A stretch of DNA of 64,000 bases from Oceanospirillum beijerinckii DSM 7166 (GTDB taxonomy: Bacteria; Pseudomonadota; Gammaproteobacteria; Pseudomonadales; Halomonadaceae), in NCBI RefSeq assembly GCF_000422425.1, contig NZ_AULT01000016.1, positions 62,001-126,000 of the forward strand, in the 5' to 3' direction. The position numbers and the translations under genes were made by a program. Of this stretch, positions 9,157 to 18,330 are shown in pieces. Under the pieces are notes generated by a model. The model searched no databases and had not been told where the DNA came from. It worked only from the letters and a program-made list of their open reading frames with translations. The stretch's first letter is position 1, and each line of letters starts with the position of its first letter.

Positions 9157-10608
9157 ATGGCTGACTTTTATCCTGATCTGTTTCAGAGTCTCAGTTCTGA
9201 TGCGCAAGAGTTGCCCATGTATCGTCGACTGTTTGAACTGTTCAGACAAAACATCTTATCTGGTCGCTTATCCGGCGCTGAGAAGCTGCCTTCCAGCCGT
9301 GATTTGTCGAACCAGTTAGGGGTTTCCCGCAATACTGTCAAAACGGCTTATGAGCAGCTGATTGCTGAGGGATATGTACAGAGCCGTCAAGGTGCCGGTA
9401 GCTTTGTGACAGAGCTGCCAGCTGAGCTGCTACAACCAGAATCTAAACCGAGCGTGAATAGCGATCGCTTACCTGAGTTATCTGAGAAAGCTAATCGTTT
9501 ATTACAGAGCCAAAGTATGTATCCCCCTGGGCGTTTGTTATTACAACCTGCGGTACCTGCATTAAGTGATTTTCCCCGCAAGCGCTGGAAACGTTGTATT
9601 TCTGCTGCGGCTGATAATGAGGCTTTATATAGTCATCCGGCAGAGGGCTATTTGCCTTTACGCCAACAAGTTGCGCGTCATCTGAGTGCTTTTCGTGGCA
9701 TGCAGGTTTCACCAGAGCAGATCCTGATCACCTCGGGTTCTCAGCAAGGCAGTTATATGATCGCTTCTCTGCTAACAGGGCAGGGGGATTCTGTTTGGAT
9801 CGAGACGCCGGGATATCCAGGGACAGAGGGGGTTATCCGTGCAGCTGGAGCTGAAGTGCGGCATCTTCACTGGCAGATGTTACAGCAGGCTAAATTGCCG
9901 GAACGGGGACGGTTGCTGTTTATTACGCCATCACGCAACTTCCCTTTAGGGCACACTTTGCCTTTATCCGCTCGCTTAGAGGTTTTGCATTGGGCGGAGC
10001 AAAATAATAGCTGGCTTGTAGAGGATGATTATGACAGTGAATTTGCGGTGGGTTCACCAGTAACGGCTTTGTTTGCTCTAAGTAAGGAGCGGCGGGTGAT
10101 TTATACAGGTACTTTCAGCCGCACAATGTATCCGGGTTTAAGGCTGGGTTATATGGTGTTGCCTGAAGTTCTGGTACCTTTATTTCGTAAAGCCCGTCGT
10201 TTTATGGATGGCGGGTTATCTGTGGTGCCTCAGGTTGCTATGGCGCGTTTTATGGAAAATGGTGATTACAGTCGGCATATCAGAAAGCTGCGTCAGTTAT
10301 ACCTTCAGAGGAGGCAGAGCCTTGAGCATTTGCTGGCCGAGTCGGGGTTGAAGGATTTTCCTGTTATTGATGCCGGAGCAGGTATGCATCTGGTAATCAA
10401 ACTATCAAATGATTGCGATGATCAGGCTTTAGTTGAACCCCTTGTGCAGCAAGGTGTGGGGGGCAGAGCACTGAGTCACTATGACCGCAGCTGTCAGCCT
10501 GCCCGGGGGCTGGTGCTGGGCTTTACGCAGGATGATGATGTGGAGATGGCCCGTGGAGTTAAAATAGTGACGCAGGCGATCCGGTGCCTGAATTTATCCT
10601 GTAATTAA
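9157..10608 (+). CDS. MocR/PdxR-type regulator with PLP lysine replaced by arginine
   Basis: 483 residues. The N-terminal winged helix of the GntR family (residues 12-85: LPSSRDLSNQLGVSRNTVKT) is fused to a type I aminotransferase-like domain. Landmarks include ITSGSQQGSYMIASLL, ETPGYPGTEG and VEDDYDSEF. In the family the PLP Schiff-base lysine lies in a GTFSK motif; here it is GTFSRTMYPGLRLGY, so Arg322 (CGC at 10120-10122) replaces lysine. The TPSHQ-type motif also reads TPSRN. It probably binds DNA without covalent PLP or senses another ligand. It is divergent from the metalloprotease. Confidence 0.87.
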   Translation: MADFYPDLFQSLSSDAQELPMYRRLFELFRQNILSGRLSGAEKLPSSRDLSNQLGVSRNTVKTAYEQLIAEGYVQSRQGAGSFVTELPAELLQPESKPSVNSDRLPELSEKANRLLQSQSMYPPGRLLLQPAVPALSDFPRKRWKRCISAAADNEALYSHPAEGYLPLRQQVARHLSAFRGMQVSPEQILITSGSQQGSYMIASLLTGQGDSVWIETPGYPGTEGVIRAAGAEVRHLHWQMLQQAKLPERGRLLFITPSRNFPLGHTLPLSARLEVLHWAEQNNSWLVEDDYDSEFAVGSPVTALFALSKERRVIYTGTFSRTMYPGLRLGYMVLPEVLVPLFRKARRFMDGGLSVVPQVAMARFMENGDYSRHIRKLRQLYLQRRQSLEHLLAESGLKDFPVIDAGAGMHLVIKLSNDCDDQALVEPLVQQGVGGRALSHYDRSCQPARGLVLGFTQDDDVEMARGVKIVTQAIRCLNLSCN

Positions 10609-10640
10609 TCTTCCTGCCTTTATTATGACTTCAAAATAGA

Positions 10641-10674
10641 AGTATTCTCCAGTCCATTATGATTGGAGAATACT
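10641..10674. terminator. Bidirectional hairpin between MocR and fapA
   Basis: AGTATTCTCCA and TGGAGAATACT form a perfect 11-bp stem with a 12-nt loop between two convergent genes. Confidence 0.6.
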
Positions 10675-10765
10675 GCAATGCTTTTTCTTAATGCTTAAAA
10701 AGTCCTTCCCTGATTTTGTACTCAGCACAGGCTTGGGGATCTTTATCTTATATTCGGCAAAAGTG

Positions 10766-12523
10766 TTAGCGAATTTTGACCTCGCCGCCATCAAGATAGA
10801 AGGTGGTTTTTCCAAAGCCCTCTTTAACCGTATATGGGGTGTTGGCAATAATGATAGTACAGTCCGAAAAAGCCTTTTTCAGCGCTTTAACTTTAGACTT
10901 TTTGCGGCTCTGTGCTTCATCTTCCAGCTCCTGACGACGGTTTTCCAGATTTGCCATCGCTTTTATGACCGTATCCCTGGCTTTAAGAATTTGTTCTTTT
11001 TTCTCGGGTGAAATACGGCGCTTCTCTTCTCTAAGGCGATGAATCAGCGCTTTAATCTGTTTTGTTTGCTCAAAACCCTGTTTGATTTTTTCTTGTACCT
11101 CGGCCATTTCGGCTCGTACAGCATCCAGTGGTCCAACTTCCAGTACAGTGGCTACAGCTGCAGGGACACCAAGCTGACCGGCTTCAATATACTTGACGGC
11201 AGTGGAATGACCGCCAATCAGTTGACCCATAGCAGGCATTTTAATGGCGTTACCAGCATGTAATCGGCATTGAAGAATCTGTCGTTGGGCGCTGATCGTG
11301 CCACCACTAAATACCCAGGCATCTTTGATAAACCGCGCTGTCACGTCGCCTTTAGCACGGATAACTGCATTGTCTTTGGTGGGCTCCTTTGCGGCTGGGT
11401 CTGGAGATTTCTTACCCAGAACACCGCCTCCAATCTCAACACTTCCTCCAGCGATAATTGTAGAGTTTTCGACCAACCCCCCTACTTTTACATCACCACT
11501 GGCCTCAATCAGCATACCTTGATCAACGCCCTGCTTAATCTGGATGCTGCCATCAAAACGTACGTTGCCAGTTTTCAGACTGGCTTCATCCAGTTTAAGT
11601 ACATTTTCAATATGAACGCCCTGTTCGGTAAATACTGGCATGCCCTTAACAGCAGAAGAGTAGTGTCTGGGGTGCTCCGGGTCTTCCCGTACACTCTGGT
11701 CCAGTTTGACTTTCTTGTCCTTACCCTGATATGCCCGAATAGGCTTACCTACTACGGTCATTCCATTCTGGCCTGCAACAGGTTCAGTGATATGGAACAG
11801 CGGTGTGCCGGCTTCGTAAACCGGAAAGTCTCCTAGTTCTTTAAAATCGACCTGGTCATTATTATCTTCAAGAACTTTAGGGCGGCGTTCGGAGATCTCT
11901 TCAACTAAAGGCATCATCTCTGCATCTTGACCATCAATCGCTTTCTTACCGTGAGCGATGATATAGCAGCAGGTCTGTTGCAGATTCAATGTAGGCCCTT
12001 TAGCAAATAGCTTATCGATAAGTTTGCTATCGATGCCATGGCGAACCCGGTTATCAGTCAAAGCTTTTAGGAGCATATCTTTTGATGCCGGCAGACCTCG
12101 TCCCAGCGGCGGCGTAATTTGCACCCCAGCCAACGTCTGGTCACAAGACAGGTGTACACTGATAACAGCATCCAGCGGCCCGCCGATTTCCATCTCAAAG
12201 TGTCGTCGCTGCTGAACCCCTTTGATTAAGTCAGCAATACGTTCAGGGTACAGAGGATAGTGTTCTTCATCAAAACCCAGTTCATCCAAGCGTTCACGAA
12301 TCTGAGTTTCAGTTATGGTAAGTGCTCTCGATGCTGGTTTGTATAGCGCGATTAGGCGTGTTTCAGTCTCGTTAGCAAAAAACTCCAGGCCGTCAGACTC
12401 TTCCTCCTGAGCTTGTTGATCTGCGTCATCGGTAGTCTGATCAACAGTTTGCAGCGATTGCTGATCATTTTGTAATTCTTCTGTAACATCCATATGGTTG
12501 CTTTCTTTATTCTGTGGGCTCAT
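10766..12523 (-). CDS. FapA-family (DUF342) protein
   Basis: 585 residues. An acidic, glutamine-rich N-terminus (residues 1-45) is followed by the DUF342 beta-rich domain, with typical phrases GTPLFHITEPVAGQNGMTVVGKPI and repeated glycine turns (ASGDVKVGGLVENSTIIAGG). A charged coiled coil lies near residues 465-545. FapA (flagellar assembly protein A) family members are cytoplasmic and have been tied to polar flagellum placement and to adhesion or motility signalling in Vibrio and Pseudomonas relatives. AAGGGA precedes the ATG at 12523. No flagellar gene is near. Family call is secure; the role is inferred. Confidence 0.85.
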   Translation of the reverse strand: MSPQNKESNHMDVTEELQNDQQSLQTVDQTTDDADQQAQEEESDGLEFFANETETRLIALYKPASRALTITETQIRERLDELGFDEEHYPLYPERIADLIKGVQQRRHFEMEIGGPLDAVISVHLSCDQTLAGVQITPPLGRGLPASKDMLLKALTDNRVRHGIDSKLIDKLFAKGPTLNLQQTCCYIIAHGKKAIDGQDAEMMPLVEEISERRPKVLEDNNDQVDFKELGDFPVYEAGTPLFHITEPVAGQNGMTVVGKPIRAYQGKDKKVKLDQSVREDPEHPRHYSSAVKGMPVFTEQGVHIENVLKLDEASLKTGNVRFDGSIQIKQGVDQGMLIEASGDVKVGGLVENSTIIAGGSVEIGGGVLGKKSPDPAAKEPTKDNAVIRAKGDVTARFIKDAWVFSGGTISAQRQILQCRLHAGNAIKMPAMGQLIGGHSTAVKYIEAGQLGVPAAVATVLEVGPLDAVRAEMAEVQEKIKQGFEQTKQIKALIHRLREEKRRISPEKKEQILKARDTVIKAMANLENRRQELEDEAQSRKKSKVKALKKAFSDCTIIIANTPYTVKEGFGKTTFYLDGGEVKIR

Positions 12524-13025
12524 AACAGTCCCTTATATACAAAAGAGCAGAACGACTTATCGCTAATTGACCATAGTTTACTATGGCATGCCAGAGATTT
12601 TGCCGTTAGGCTACCTTTTTTAACTGTTGCGTCACTTATTCTAACGCAAGCAAACGATCATGTTGTGATGGAGTTAGCAGAGTTGTCTACGGTAGCTCCA
12701 GAGCATGCTTAACCATTTATGATAAACAAATCGTATTAGGCGCCCAAATAAAAAATGCTGTTATACGTTTGAGATGAAAATAGACAGAGATTGTTTCTGG
12801 TCGTCCGTGTACAAGCCAAGACAGAATGAGAGTTGACTAAAATCGCTCTGTAATGGTGAAAACGGCATTTTTTGCTATGGGAATATCGGTTTCTGTGCTT
12901 AATATCGAAATATTAATGGCTTGCAACGTAGGCAACTGGTTTAATTCAGGTTATCATCTTGCGGGAATATCTTTCGCATGGTGTGCGGGCTATGTGGTTA
13001 ACTTAATGTTTTTTAAAGGTTTCTG
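12524..13025. other. Gene-free divergent region
   Basis: About 500 bp between fapA and a small hypothetical gene. It contains a short palindrome CCATAG-TTTA-CTATGG (12571-12586) near the fapA promoter side. I see no convincing gene, RNA or repeat in the remainder. Confidence 0.4.
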
Positions 13026-13361
13026 ATGACTGACTCGCCTAAAGTTCGCGAAACGCGCTTAAAAAGACTGTTAGGGCTGGTACTCCTATCGGAGCTGGTA
13101 ACTGGTAAGCGTAATTTGCTGAACGTTATGTTGGATAAAGGCACGACAATGGAAAGTGACCGGAAAGAGCTTGAACTCCCTCCGTTGCCGCGTAATGCCT
13201 GGCAAGGACTGAATCTGAATAGCCAGTTGAGAAAGGCGCGCCTTGAGTCTGCTATTATGAAGCTGTCTGAAGACCGTACGGTTAATCCTAATAAGCAATT
13301 GATTTACCGCGATCATGTCTACTCTGCCGACAGAAAAACCGCAAATCAGAAAAATTCCTGA
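13026..13361 (+). CDS. Small hypothetical protein
   Basis: 111 residues, basic, with no signal peptide and no clear membrane helix. I do not recognise the family. The N-terminus holds a leucine-rich amphipathic stretch (KRLLGLVLLSELVTGKRNLL). The rest is polar and charged, with RKARLESAIMKLSEDR likely helical. AAAGG lies upstream of the ATG and a strong terminator overlaps its last codons, both arguing that it is expressed. It may be a regulatory or adaptor protein, but nothing in the sequence identifies a partner. Confidence 0.6.
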   Translation: MTDSPKVRETRLKRLLGLVLLSELVTGKRNLLNVMLDKGTTMESDRKELELPPLPRNAWQGLNLNSQLRKARLESAIMKLSEDRTVNPNKQLIYRDHVYSADRKTANQKNS

Positions 13362-13368
13362 TTTTTTT
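13343..13368 (+). terminator. Intrinsic terminator
   Basis: AAATCAG and CTGATTT pair around an AT-rich loop and run into seven T. The stem overlaps the stop codon of the upstream small ORF and isolates it from upp. Confidence 0.75.
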
Positions 13369-13490
13369 GCCCTCAACTATACCTTCGAATATAAGACTAT
13401 CGCATAATTACGCCTCAGAGCCTAAGTTAGAGTAATTGCTTGGGTCTATGAGTGTAACTAGAAAGTATATTGGCAATAGTTGAGGTCCCC

Positions 13491-14120
13491 ATGACAATTC
13501 ACGTAATCGACCACCCCTTAGTTCAGCATAAGCTTGGTTTAATGCGCAGACGGGGCATTAGTACTAAAAGTTTTCGCGAGCTGGCTTCGGAAGTGGGGAC
13601 ACTCCTGACTTACGAAGCGACCAAGAGCCTGGAGCTTGAGCAAGTTACCATTGAGGGCTGGGACGGTTCCGACATCCAGGTTGAAAAGATCAAAGGCAAA
13701 AAGATTACTGTAGTCCCTATCCTGCGTGCCGGTCTGGGTATGATGGATGGTGTAATGACACTGATTCCAAGTGCTAAGGTGAGTGTGGTTGGTCTGCAGC
13801 GTAATGAAGAAACTTTGGAGCCAGTGCCTTACTTTGAAAAGCTGGTGGGTAAGATTGATGAGCGTATCAGTCTGGTGATCGATCCTATGCTGGCTACCGG
13901 TGGCTCGATGATCGCAACCATCGACATGCTGAAAAAAGCGGGTTGTAAAGATATTAAAGTGATCGTACTGGTAGCAGCTCCTGAAGGTGTTGAGAAAACA
14001 TTGGCAGCGCACCCCGATATTGAGATCTTTACAGCAGGTCTGGATCAGTGTCTGAATGACAAAGGTTATATTATACCGGGTCTTGGCGATGCGGGTGACA
14101 AGATCTTTGGTACTCTGTAA
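13491..14120 (+). CDS. upp: Uracil phosphoribosyltransferase
   Basis: 209 residues, the usual length. It converts uracil plus PRPP to UMP for pyrimidine salvage. Diagnostic segments are [19 protein letters not shown], the [14 protein letters not shown] loop, and the PRPP-binding [15 protein letters not shown]. The C-terminal [16 protein letters not shown] forms the uracil site. The ATG at 13491 with GAGGT upstream is chosen over an in-frame TTG at 13470. uraA begins 12 bp after the stop, so the two form a uracil uptake and salvage operon. Confidence 0.97.
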   Translation: MTIHVIDHPLVQHKLGLMRRRGISTKSFRELASEVGTLLTYEATKSLELEQVTIEGWDGSDIQVEKIKGKKITVVPILRAGLGMMDGVMTLIPSAKVSVVGLQRNEETLEPVPYFEKLVGKIDERISLVIDPMLATGGSMIATIDMLKKAGCKDIKVIVLVAAPEGVEKTLAAHPDIEIFTAGLDQCLNDKGYIIPGLGDAGDKIFGTL

Positions 14121-14132
14121 CGGGCGACGGAT

Positions 14133-15380
14133 ATGACAACTGAAACTGAATTTGGTTCGGTGACTTCGCCGAAAACCATTCTCACCGGCGCTCAGATGCT
14201 GTTTGTAGCGTTTGGTGCGCTGGTGCTGGTGCCTTTGTTAACTGGCTTGGACCCGAATGTAGCCCTGTTTACCGCAGGTTTTGGTACCTTGCTGTTCCAA
14301 CTGGTCACTCGTGGTCAGGTACCGGTTTTCCTAGCCTCTTCTTTTGCTTTTATTGCGCCTATTATTGCCAGTGTGCAGGCTTGGGGGATTCCTGCAACCA
14401 TGGGTGGGCTGATGGCTGCGGGTTTCGCCTATATCCTATTGAGTGCACTGGTACGCGCTAAGGGTACAGAAGTTTTGCACCGTATTTTGCCACCAATCGT
14501 TGTCGGTCCTGTGATTATGGTGATCGGTTTGGCATTGGCTCCTGTTGCGGTGAATCTGGCAATGGGCAAAAGTGGTGATGGTGCCATTGAACTGGTGGGC
14601 TATGATCAGGCGATTCTGGTCTCTATGTTCTCCTTGGTGGTAACGCTGGCTGTGGCAGTATTCTCCAAAGGTATCTTTAAACTGATTCCTATTCTGGCCG
14701 GTGTTGTGGCAGGTTATGCGCTGTCACTGATGCTGGGCCTGGTAAACTTTGCCCCTGTAGGTGAAGCAGCCTGGTTAGCGATGCCTGCGTTCACTATGCC
14801 TGAATTCCACTGGCAAGCGATTCTGTTTATGATTCCTGTAGCCATTGCCCCGGCCATTGAACACGTGGGTGATATGGTCGCGGTGAGCCAGGTTGCCGGT
14901 AAGGACTTTCTGAAAAAACCTGGTCTGCATCGCACTTTGCTGGGGGATGGTCTGGCCACTTCCAGTGCCGCATTGTTTGGTGGTCCACCGAATACTACTT
15001 ATTCTGAAGTAACCGGTGCGGTAATGCTGACCCGTAACTTCAATCCCCGTGTCATGACCTGGGCCGCAATCTTTGCGGTATTGCTGGCCTTTATCGGTAA
15101 GATGGGCGCGCTGCTGCAAACCATTCCAACGCCGGTAATGGGTGGTATTATGACCCTGCTGTTTGGTTCGATTGCGGTAGTGGGTATGAACACTCTGGTG
15201 AAGTCCGGTGATGATCTGACTCAGCCCCGTAACCTGAGTATTGTGGCGCTGATTCTGGTATTTGGCATCGGAGGCATGTACCTGGGCGGTGGTGAGTTTA
15301 GCCTGCAAGGAGTGAGTCTGTGTGCCATCTTGGGTGTTGTGCTGAACTTGGTGCTACCCAAGCATATCGACAGCCACTAA
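14133..15380 (+). CDS. uraA: Uracil permease (NCS2/NAT family)
   Basis: 415 residues with about 14 membrane segments. The nucleobase-cation-symport-2 signatures are FLASSFAFIAPI near residue 67 and PIAIAPAIEHVGDMVAV-type sequence near residue 243, where Glu and His contribute to substrate binding. GLATSSAALFGGPPNTTYSE is the family's second conserved loop. It imports uracil with protons for use by the co-transcribed upp. It is 12 bp downstream of upp and followed by a strong terminator, so the operon has two genes. Confidence 0.94.
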   Translation: MTTETEFGSVTSPKTILTGAQMLFVAFGALVLVPLLTGLDPNVALFTAGFGTLLFQLVTRGQVPVFLASSFAFIAPIIASVQAWGIPATMGGLMAAGFAYILLSALVRAKGTEVLHRILPPIVVGPVIMVIGLALAPVAVNLAMGKSGDGAIELVGYDQAILVSMFSLVVTLAVAVFSKGIFKLIPILAGVVAGYALSLMLGLVNFAPVGEAAWLAMPAFTMPEFHWQAILFMIPVAIAPAIEHVGDMVAVSQVAGKDFLKKPGLHRTLLGDGLATSSAALFGGPPNTTYSEVTGAVMLTRNFNPRVMTWAAIFAVLLAFIGKMGALLQTIPTPVMGGIMTLLFGSIAVVGMNTLVKSGDDLTQPRNLSIVALILVFGIGGMYLGGGEFSLQGVSLCAILGVVLNLVLPKHIDSH

Positions 15381-15520
15381 GCTAAATCATCGTCAATATA
15401 AACCCCAGTGCTTTCAAAATGAGTTATCCAAAATTATAATCTGGCCTGTCTCTGAACTGGATTCAGTTAACCAGATAAAGTTCAGATGACGGTTATGATT
15501 GAAAGCATTGAAGTAGAAAG

Positions 15521-15550
15521 CCCTACACCTATGTTGTGTAGGGTTTTTTT
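15521..15550 (+). terminator. Intrinsic terminator of upp-uraA
   Basis: CCCTACAC and GTGTAGGG form an 8-bp stem with a 7-nt loop followed by seven T. Confidence 0.88.
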
Positions 15551-15665
15551 GTTATTGGCTCAGCGAGACAAAAAATATCCTGAGCTACCTTCTCAGGATG
15601 GTCAGTCATAAAATGTGGTCATTATGAGTATCTTTGTTTTGTTGAAGATAATAATTGCGTTAGCT

Positions 15666-15757
15666 TTAAGTACCCGAGCATAAATATTCCGATATTTTCC
15701 GGCTGAATCGGCCGGAAAATACGGGCTGTATACGGGAAAAGTACTGTGTGCTTACTT
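15666..15757 (+). repeat. Dispersed ~92 bp intergenic repeat, copy 2
   Basis: Second copy of the element at 4658-4750, ending 107 bp before the EAL-HDOD gene. Here TATTTTCCGG and CCGGAAAATA form a perfect 10-bp stem around CTGAATCGG, and outer arms AGTAC/GTACT can close the whole element. Position and foldability would suit an RNA leader or a MITE-like insertion. Confidence 0.7.
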
Positions 15758-15863
15758 AAGTAGGGCATTGTTGTCCATTGGGTTTATTGTGATGACAATT
15801 GGGCAAGCAGGTGTTAGCCGGTTTCTTGCTATTGAGTAAGATCTGGGTCGTTTTGAGGTTTTA

Positions 15864-17120
15864 ATGGTTACGGGGCAGAATTTGATGGGCGTTTATAATC
15901 ATCAGGATAATTATTGTATTGCCCGACAACCCATTTGTGATTCCGAGCAAAAGCTAGCAGCATATGAGTTGTTGTACAGAAATAGCGCAGATGCTCAGTA
16001 TGCTAAGGTCAGTAGTCCGCATCAGGCTACAGCGCGGGTGTGTATGACAGCTTTTATGGATATCGGTATTGATCGACTGGCTGATAAGCATCCGGTCTTT
16101 ATCAATATGACCGATGAATGGCTGCTGCAGGGGGAGGTGCTTCCAGAGCCAGCAGAGCGTATAGTCCTTGAAGTATTGGAAGATATTAAGCCTACTTCGG
16201 ACATGATCCAAAGTATTCGGAGACTGCGTGAGCAGGGCTACCGTATCGCACTGGATGATTTTGTGTTGACACAGGAAACCAAACAGTTCCTGCCCTATGC
16301 CGATATTATCAAGCTGGATGTAATGAATACCTCCATGGAGGTTTTGGCAAAGCGAGTGAGTATTTTAAAACGCTTGCCCAAAGTAACCTTATTGGCTGAA
16401 AAAGTGGAAACTTGGGAGGAGTTTGAGGCCTGTAAGCGTTTAGGGTTTGAGCTATTTCAAGGCTATTTTATCTCCCGCCCTGAAATCATGGATAATCAGA
16501 ATCGCAGTGCTGCCGGACTGATTCTGACTAAGCTGCTAGCGATGCTGCATCAGAAAGAGCCCAATGTTAAACATATCGAGGCAGAGATTTCCAGGGATCC
16601 TCAGTTGTATTACCGTATTCTACGCTATATCAACTCTGCCCAGTACTCTTTGCCTCGAAGGATTGAAAGTTTGCGTCAGGCGATTATGTTACTGGGGTTT
16701 GAAAATCTGCGTTCCCTCGTCAGCATGATGATTTTGGCTGGCTCCTCACGCCGTAGCGCGACACTGATGCCAATCGCTTTGCTAAGAGCCAAAATGTGTG
16801 AGATTCTGGCAGAAGAGCAGGGGCTGTTGCCAGTAGAAAACTATTTCACGGTAGGTCTGTTATCTATGCTGGATGCATTTTTTAGCCGCCCGATGGAAGC
16901 TATTTTGGATGAACTGCCTCTCCATCCCCGCATTGTGCAAGCTCTGTTGGATCACGAGGGGAGTCTCGGGGAGGTGCTTCAGATTGTGAAAGCCTATGAA
17001 AATGCCAATTGGGATTTTGTTGAGCAAAGTGCCTTTGATAAAGAGGTGCTCACCGAGAGTTATGTTCAGTCTTTGGCTTGGTCGGATGCAGTAGCGGATA
17101 TTGCTGAGCTGGAGGAATAG
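15864..17120 (+). CDS. EAL-HDOD signalling protein
   Basis: 418 residues. Residues 15-210 are an EAL-like domain with a degenerate signature: YELLYR stands where EAL/VL is expected, and ALDDFVL, KLDVM, AEKVET and QGYFISRP follow. Residues 215-400 form an HDOD domain (RDPQLYYRILRYINSAQY, SLRQAIMLLGFENLRSLVSMM). This YuxH/CdgJ-type architecture usually lacks phosphodiesterase activity and acts as an adaptor in motility or c-di-GMP signalling. GAGG precedes the ATG. dinB starts 28 bp downstream and may be co-transcribed. Confidence 0.87.
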   Translation: MVTGQNLMGVYNHQDNYCIARQPICDSEQKLAAYELLYRNSADAQYAKVSSPHQATARVCMTAFMDIGIDRLADKHPVFINMTDEWLLQGEVLPEPAERIVLEVLEDIKPTSDMIQSIRRLREQGYRIALDDFVLTQETKQFLPYADIIKLDVMNTSMEVLAKRVSILKRLPKVTLLAEKVETWEEFEACKRLGFELFQGYFISRPEIMDNQNRSAAGLILTKLLAMLHQKEPNVKHIEAEISRDPQLYYRILRYINSAQYSLPRRIESLRQAIMLLGFENLRSLVSMMILAGSSRRSATLMPIALLRAKMCEILAEEQGLLPVENYFTVGLLSMLDAFFSRPMEAILDELPLHPRIVQALLDHEGSLGEVLQIVKAYENANWDFVEQSAFDKEVLTESYVQSLAWSDAVADIAELEE

Positions 17121-17148
17121 TGTTTGTTATCTCTTTGAAGTGTTGGGT

Positions 17149-18222
17149 ATGCATAAAATTCTTCATGCGGATTGCGACTGCTTTTTTGCTGCGCTGGAGA
17201 TGCGTGACAACCCCTCGTTAAAAGATAAGCCTGTCGCAGTGGGTGGCGCTGCAGATAAGCGAGGGGTGATTGCTACCTGTAACTACCCTGCCAGAGCCTT
17301 TGGTGTGCGTTCTGCTATGCCAACGGCTCAGGCACTGAAATTATGTCCTGACCTTATTCTTTGTCCTCCCCGAATGCTGGTTTATAAAGAAGCGGCCCAA
17401 GCGATCCGTGAAATTTTTTTTCAGCTAACGGATAGAGTTGAAGTTGTTTCTATCGATGAGGCCTATCTGGATGTGACGCATGTTGATATCTTTCAGGGCA
17501 GTGCTACCCGTATGGCGCAGTGGCTAAAGCAGGAAGTGGTGGCTCAAACCGGAGTCACATTATCTATCGGTGTATCTGTGAATAAGTTTTTGGCCAAAAT
17601 TGCCTCAGATTGGCAAAAGCCTGATGGTCTATTTGTTATTCGCCCTGAGGACATAAATAGTTTTATGCCTGATTTGCCAGTGGGTAGGATTCCTGGCGTC
17701 GGTAAGGTGACGGAGCAGAAGCTGCAGGCTCAGGGCCTTGAAACCTGTGGTCAGCTGCAGGTCCTGAGTTTACAAAAACTGGTGGAGCGATACGGTAAGC
17801 TGGGCGTTATGTTGCATCAGAGGTGTCGAGGTGAAGACTACCGGGAAGTAGTGACTGAGCGGGTACGTAAATCGGTTAGTGTTGAGCATACCTTTGCCAG
17901 TAATAAAACAGTCCTGTTCGATATTGAGCAGGAATTAGAACAACAAGTCAGCAAGTTGCAGCAGCGTTTTTTGCCCTATCAGGATCGAGTAGTGAAAAGT
18001 GTGTTTTTAAAGCTCAGGTTTGCAGATTTTACTACGACAACGGTTGAAACTGGTTTGTCCGATGCTCAGAGTAGGCAGTTACACCGACGACTGGATATGA
18101 CCTGTTTTTTACCCCTGTTACACGAGGCTGTTCGTCGTGGTCAATGCAATATCCGTTTGCTTGGTGTTGGCTTACGTTTTGCTGAGCAGGAGCAGACGGG
18201 CGAACAACTCACTTTATTCTGA
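17149..18222 (+). CDS. dinB: DNA polymerase IV (Y family)
   Basis: 357 residues. MHKILHADCDCFFAALEMRD carries the first catalytic acids (normally DMDCFFAAVE; here DCDCFF), and VVSIDEAYLDVT the second pair. GRIPGVGKVTEQKL is the thumb helix-hairpin-helix, and the little finger follows. It performs error-prone translesion synthesis. The start at 17149 matches family N-termini. It lies 28 bp after the EAL-HDOD gene and no LexA box is visible before it, so SOS control, if any, would have to act from further upstream. Confidence 0.95.
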   Translation: MHKILHADCDCFFAALEMRDNPSLKDKPVAVGGAADKRGVIATCNYPARAFGVRSAMPTAQALKLCPDLILCPPRMLVYKEAAQAIREIFFQLTDRVEVVSIDEAYLDVTHVDIFQGSATRMAQWLKQEVVAQTGVTLSIGVSVNKFLAKIASDWQKPDGLFVIRPEDINSFMPDLPVGRIPGVGKVTEQKLQAQGLETCGQLQVLSLQKLVERYGKLGVMLHQRCRGEDYREVVTERVRKSVSVEHTFASNKTVLFDIEQELEQQVSKLQQRFLPYQDRVVKSVFLKLRFADFTTTTVETGLSDAQSRQLHRRLDMTCFLPLLHEAVRRGQCNIRLLGVGLRFAEQEQTGEQLTLF

Positions 18223-18330
18223 CGAATCCTTCCTTCTTCCAGACACCCTAGTGATATTTCTTCTAAAAAAGCATAGGATTAGAATATTTAAAATTCAGTC
18301 ATTATTGTTCGTTCTTGTGGAAGTGTGTTT

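Noticed and set aside
11270-11836. 188-codon ORF antisense to fapA
   Set aside because: Shadow of a well-supported DUF342 gene; composition is not protein-like.
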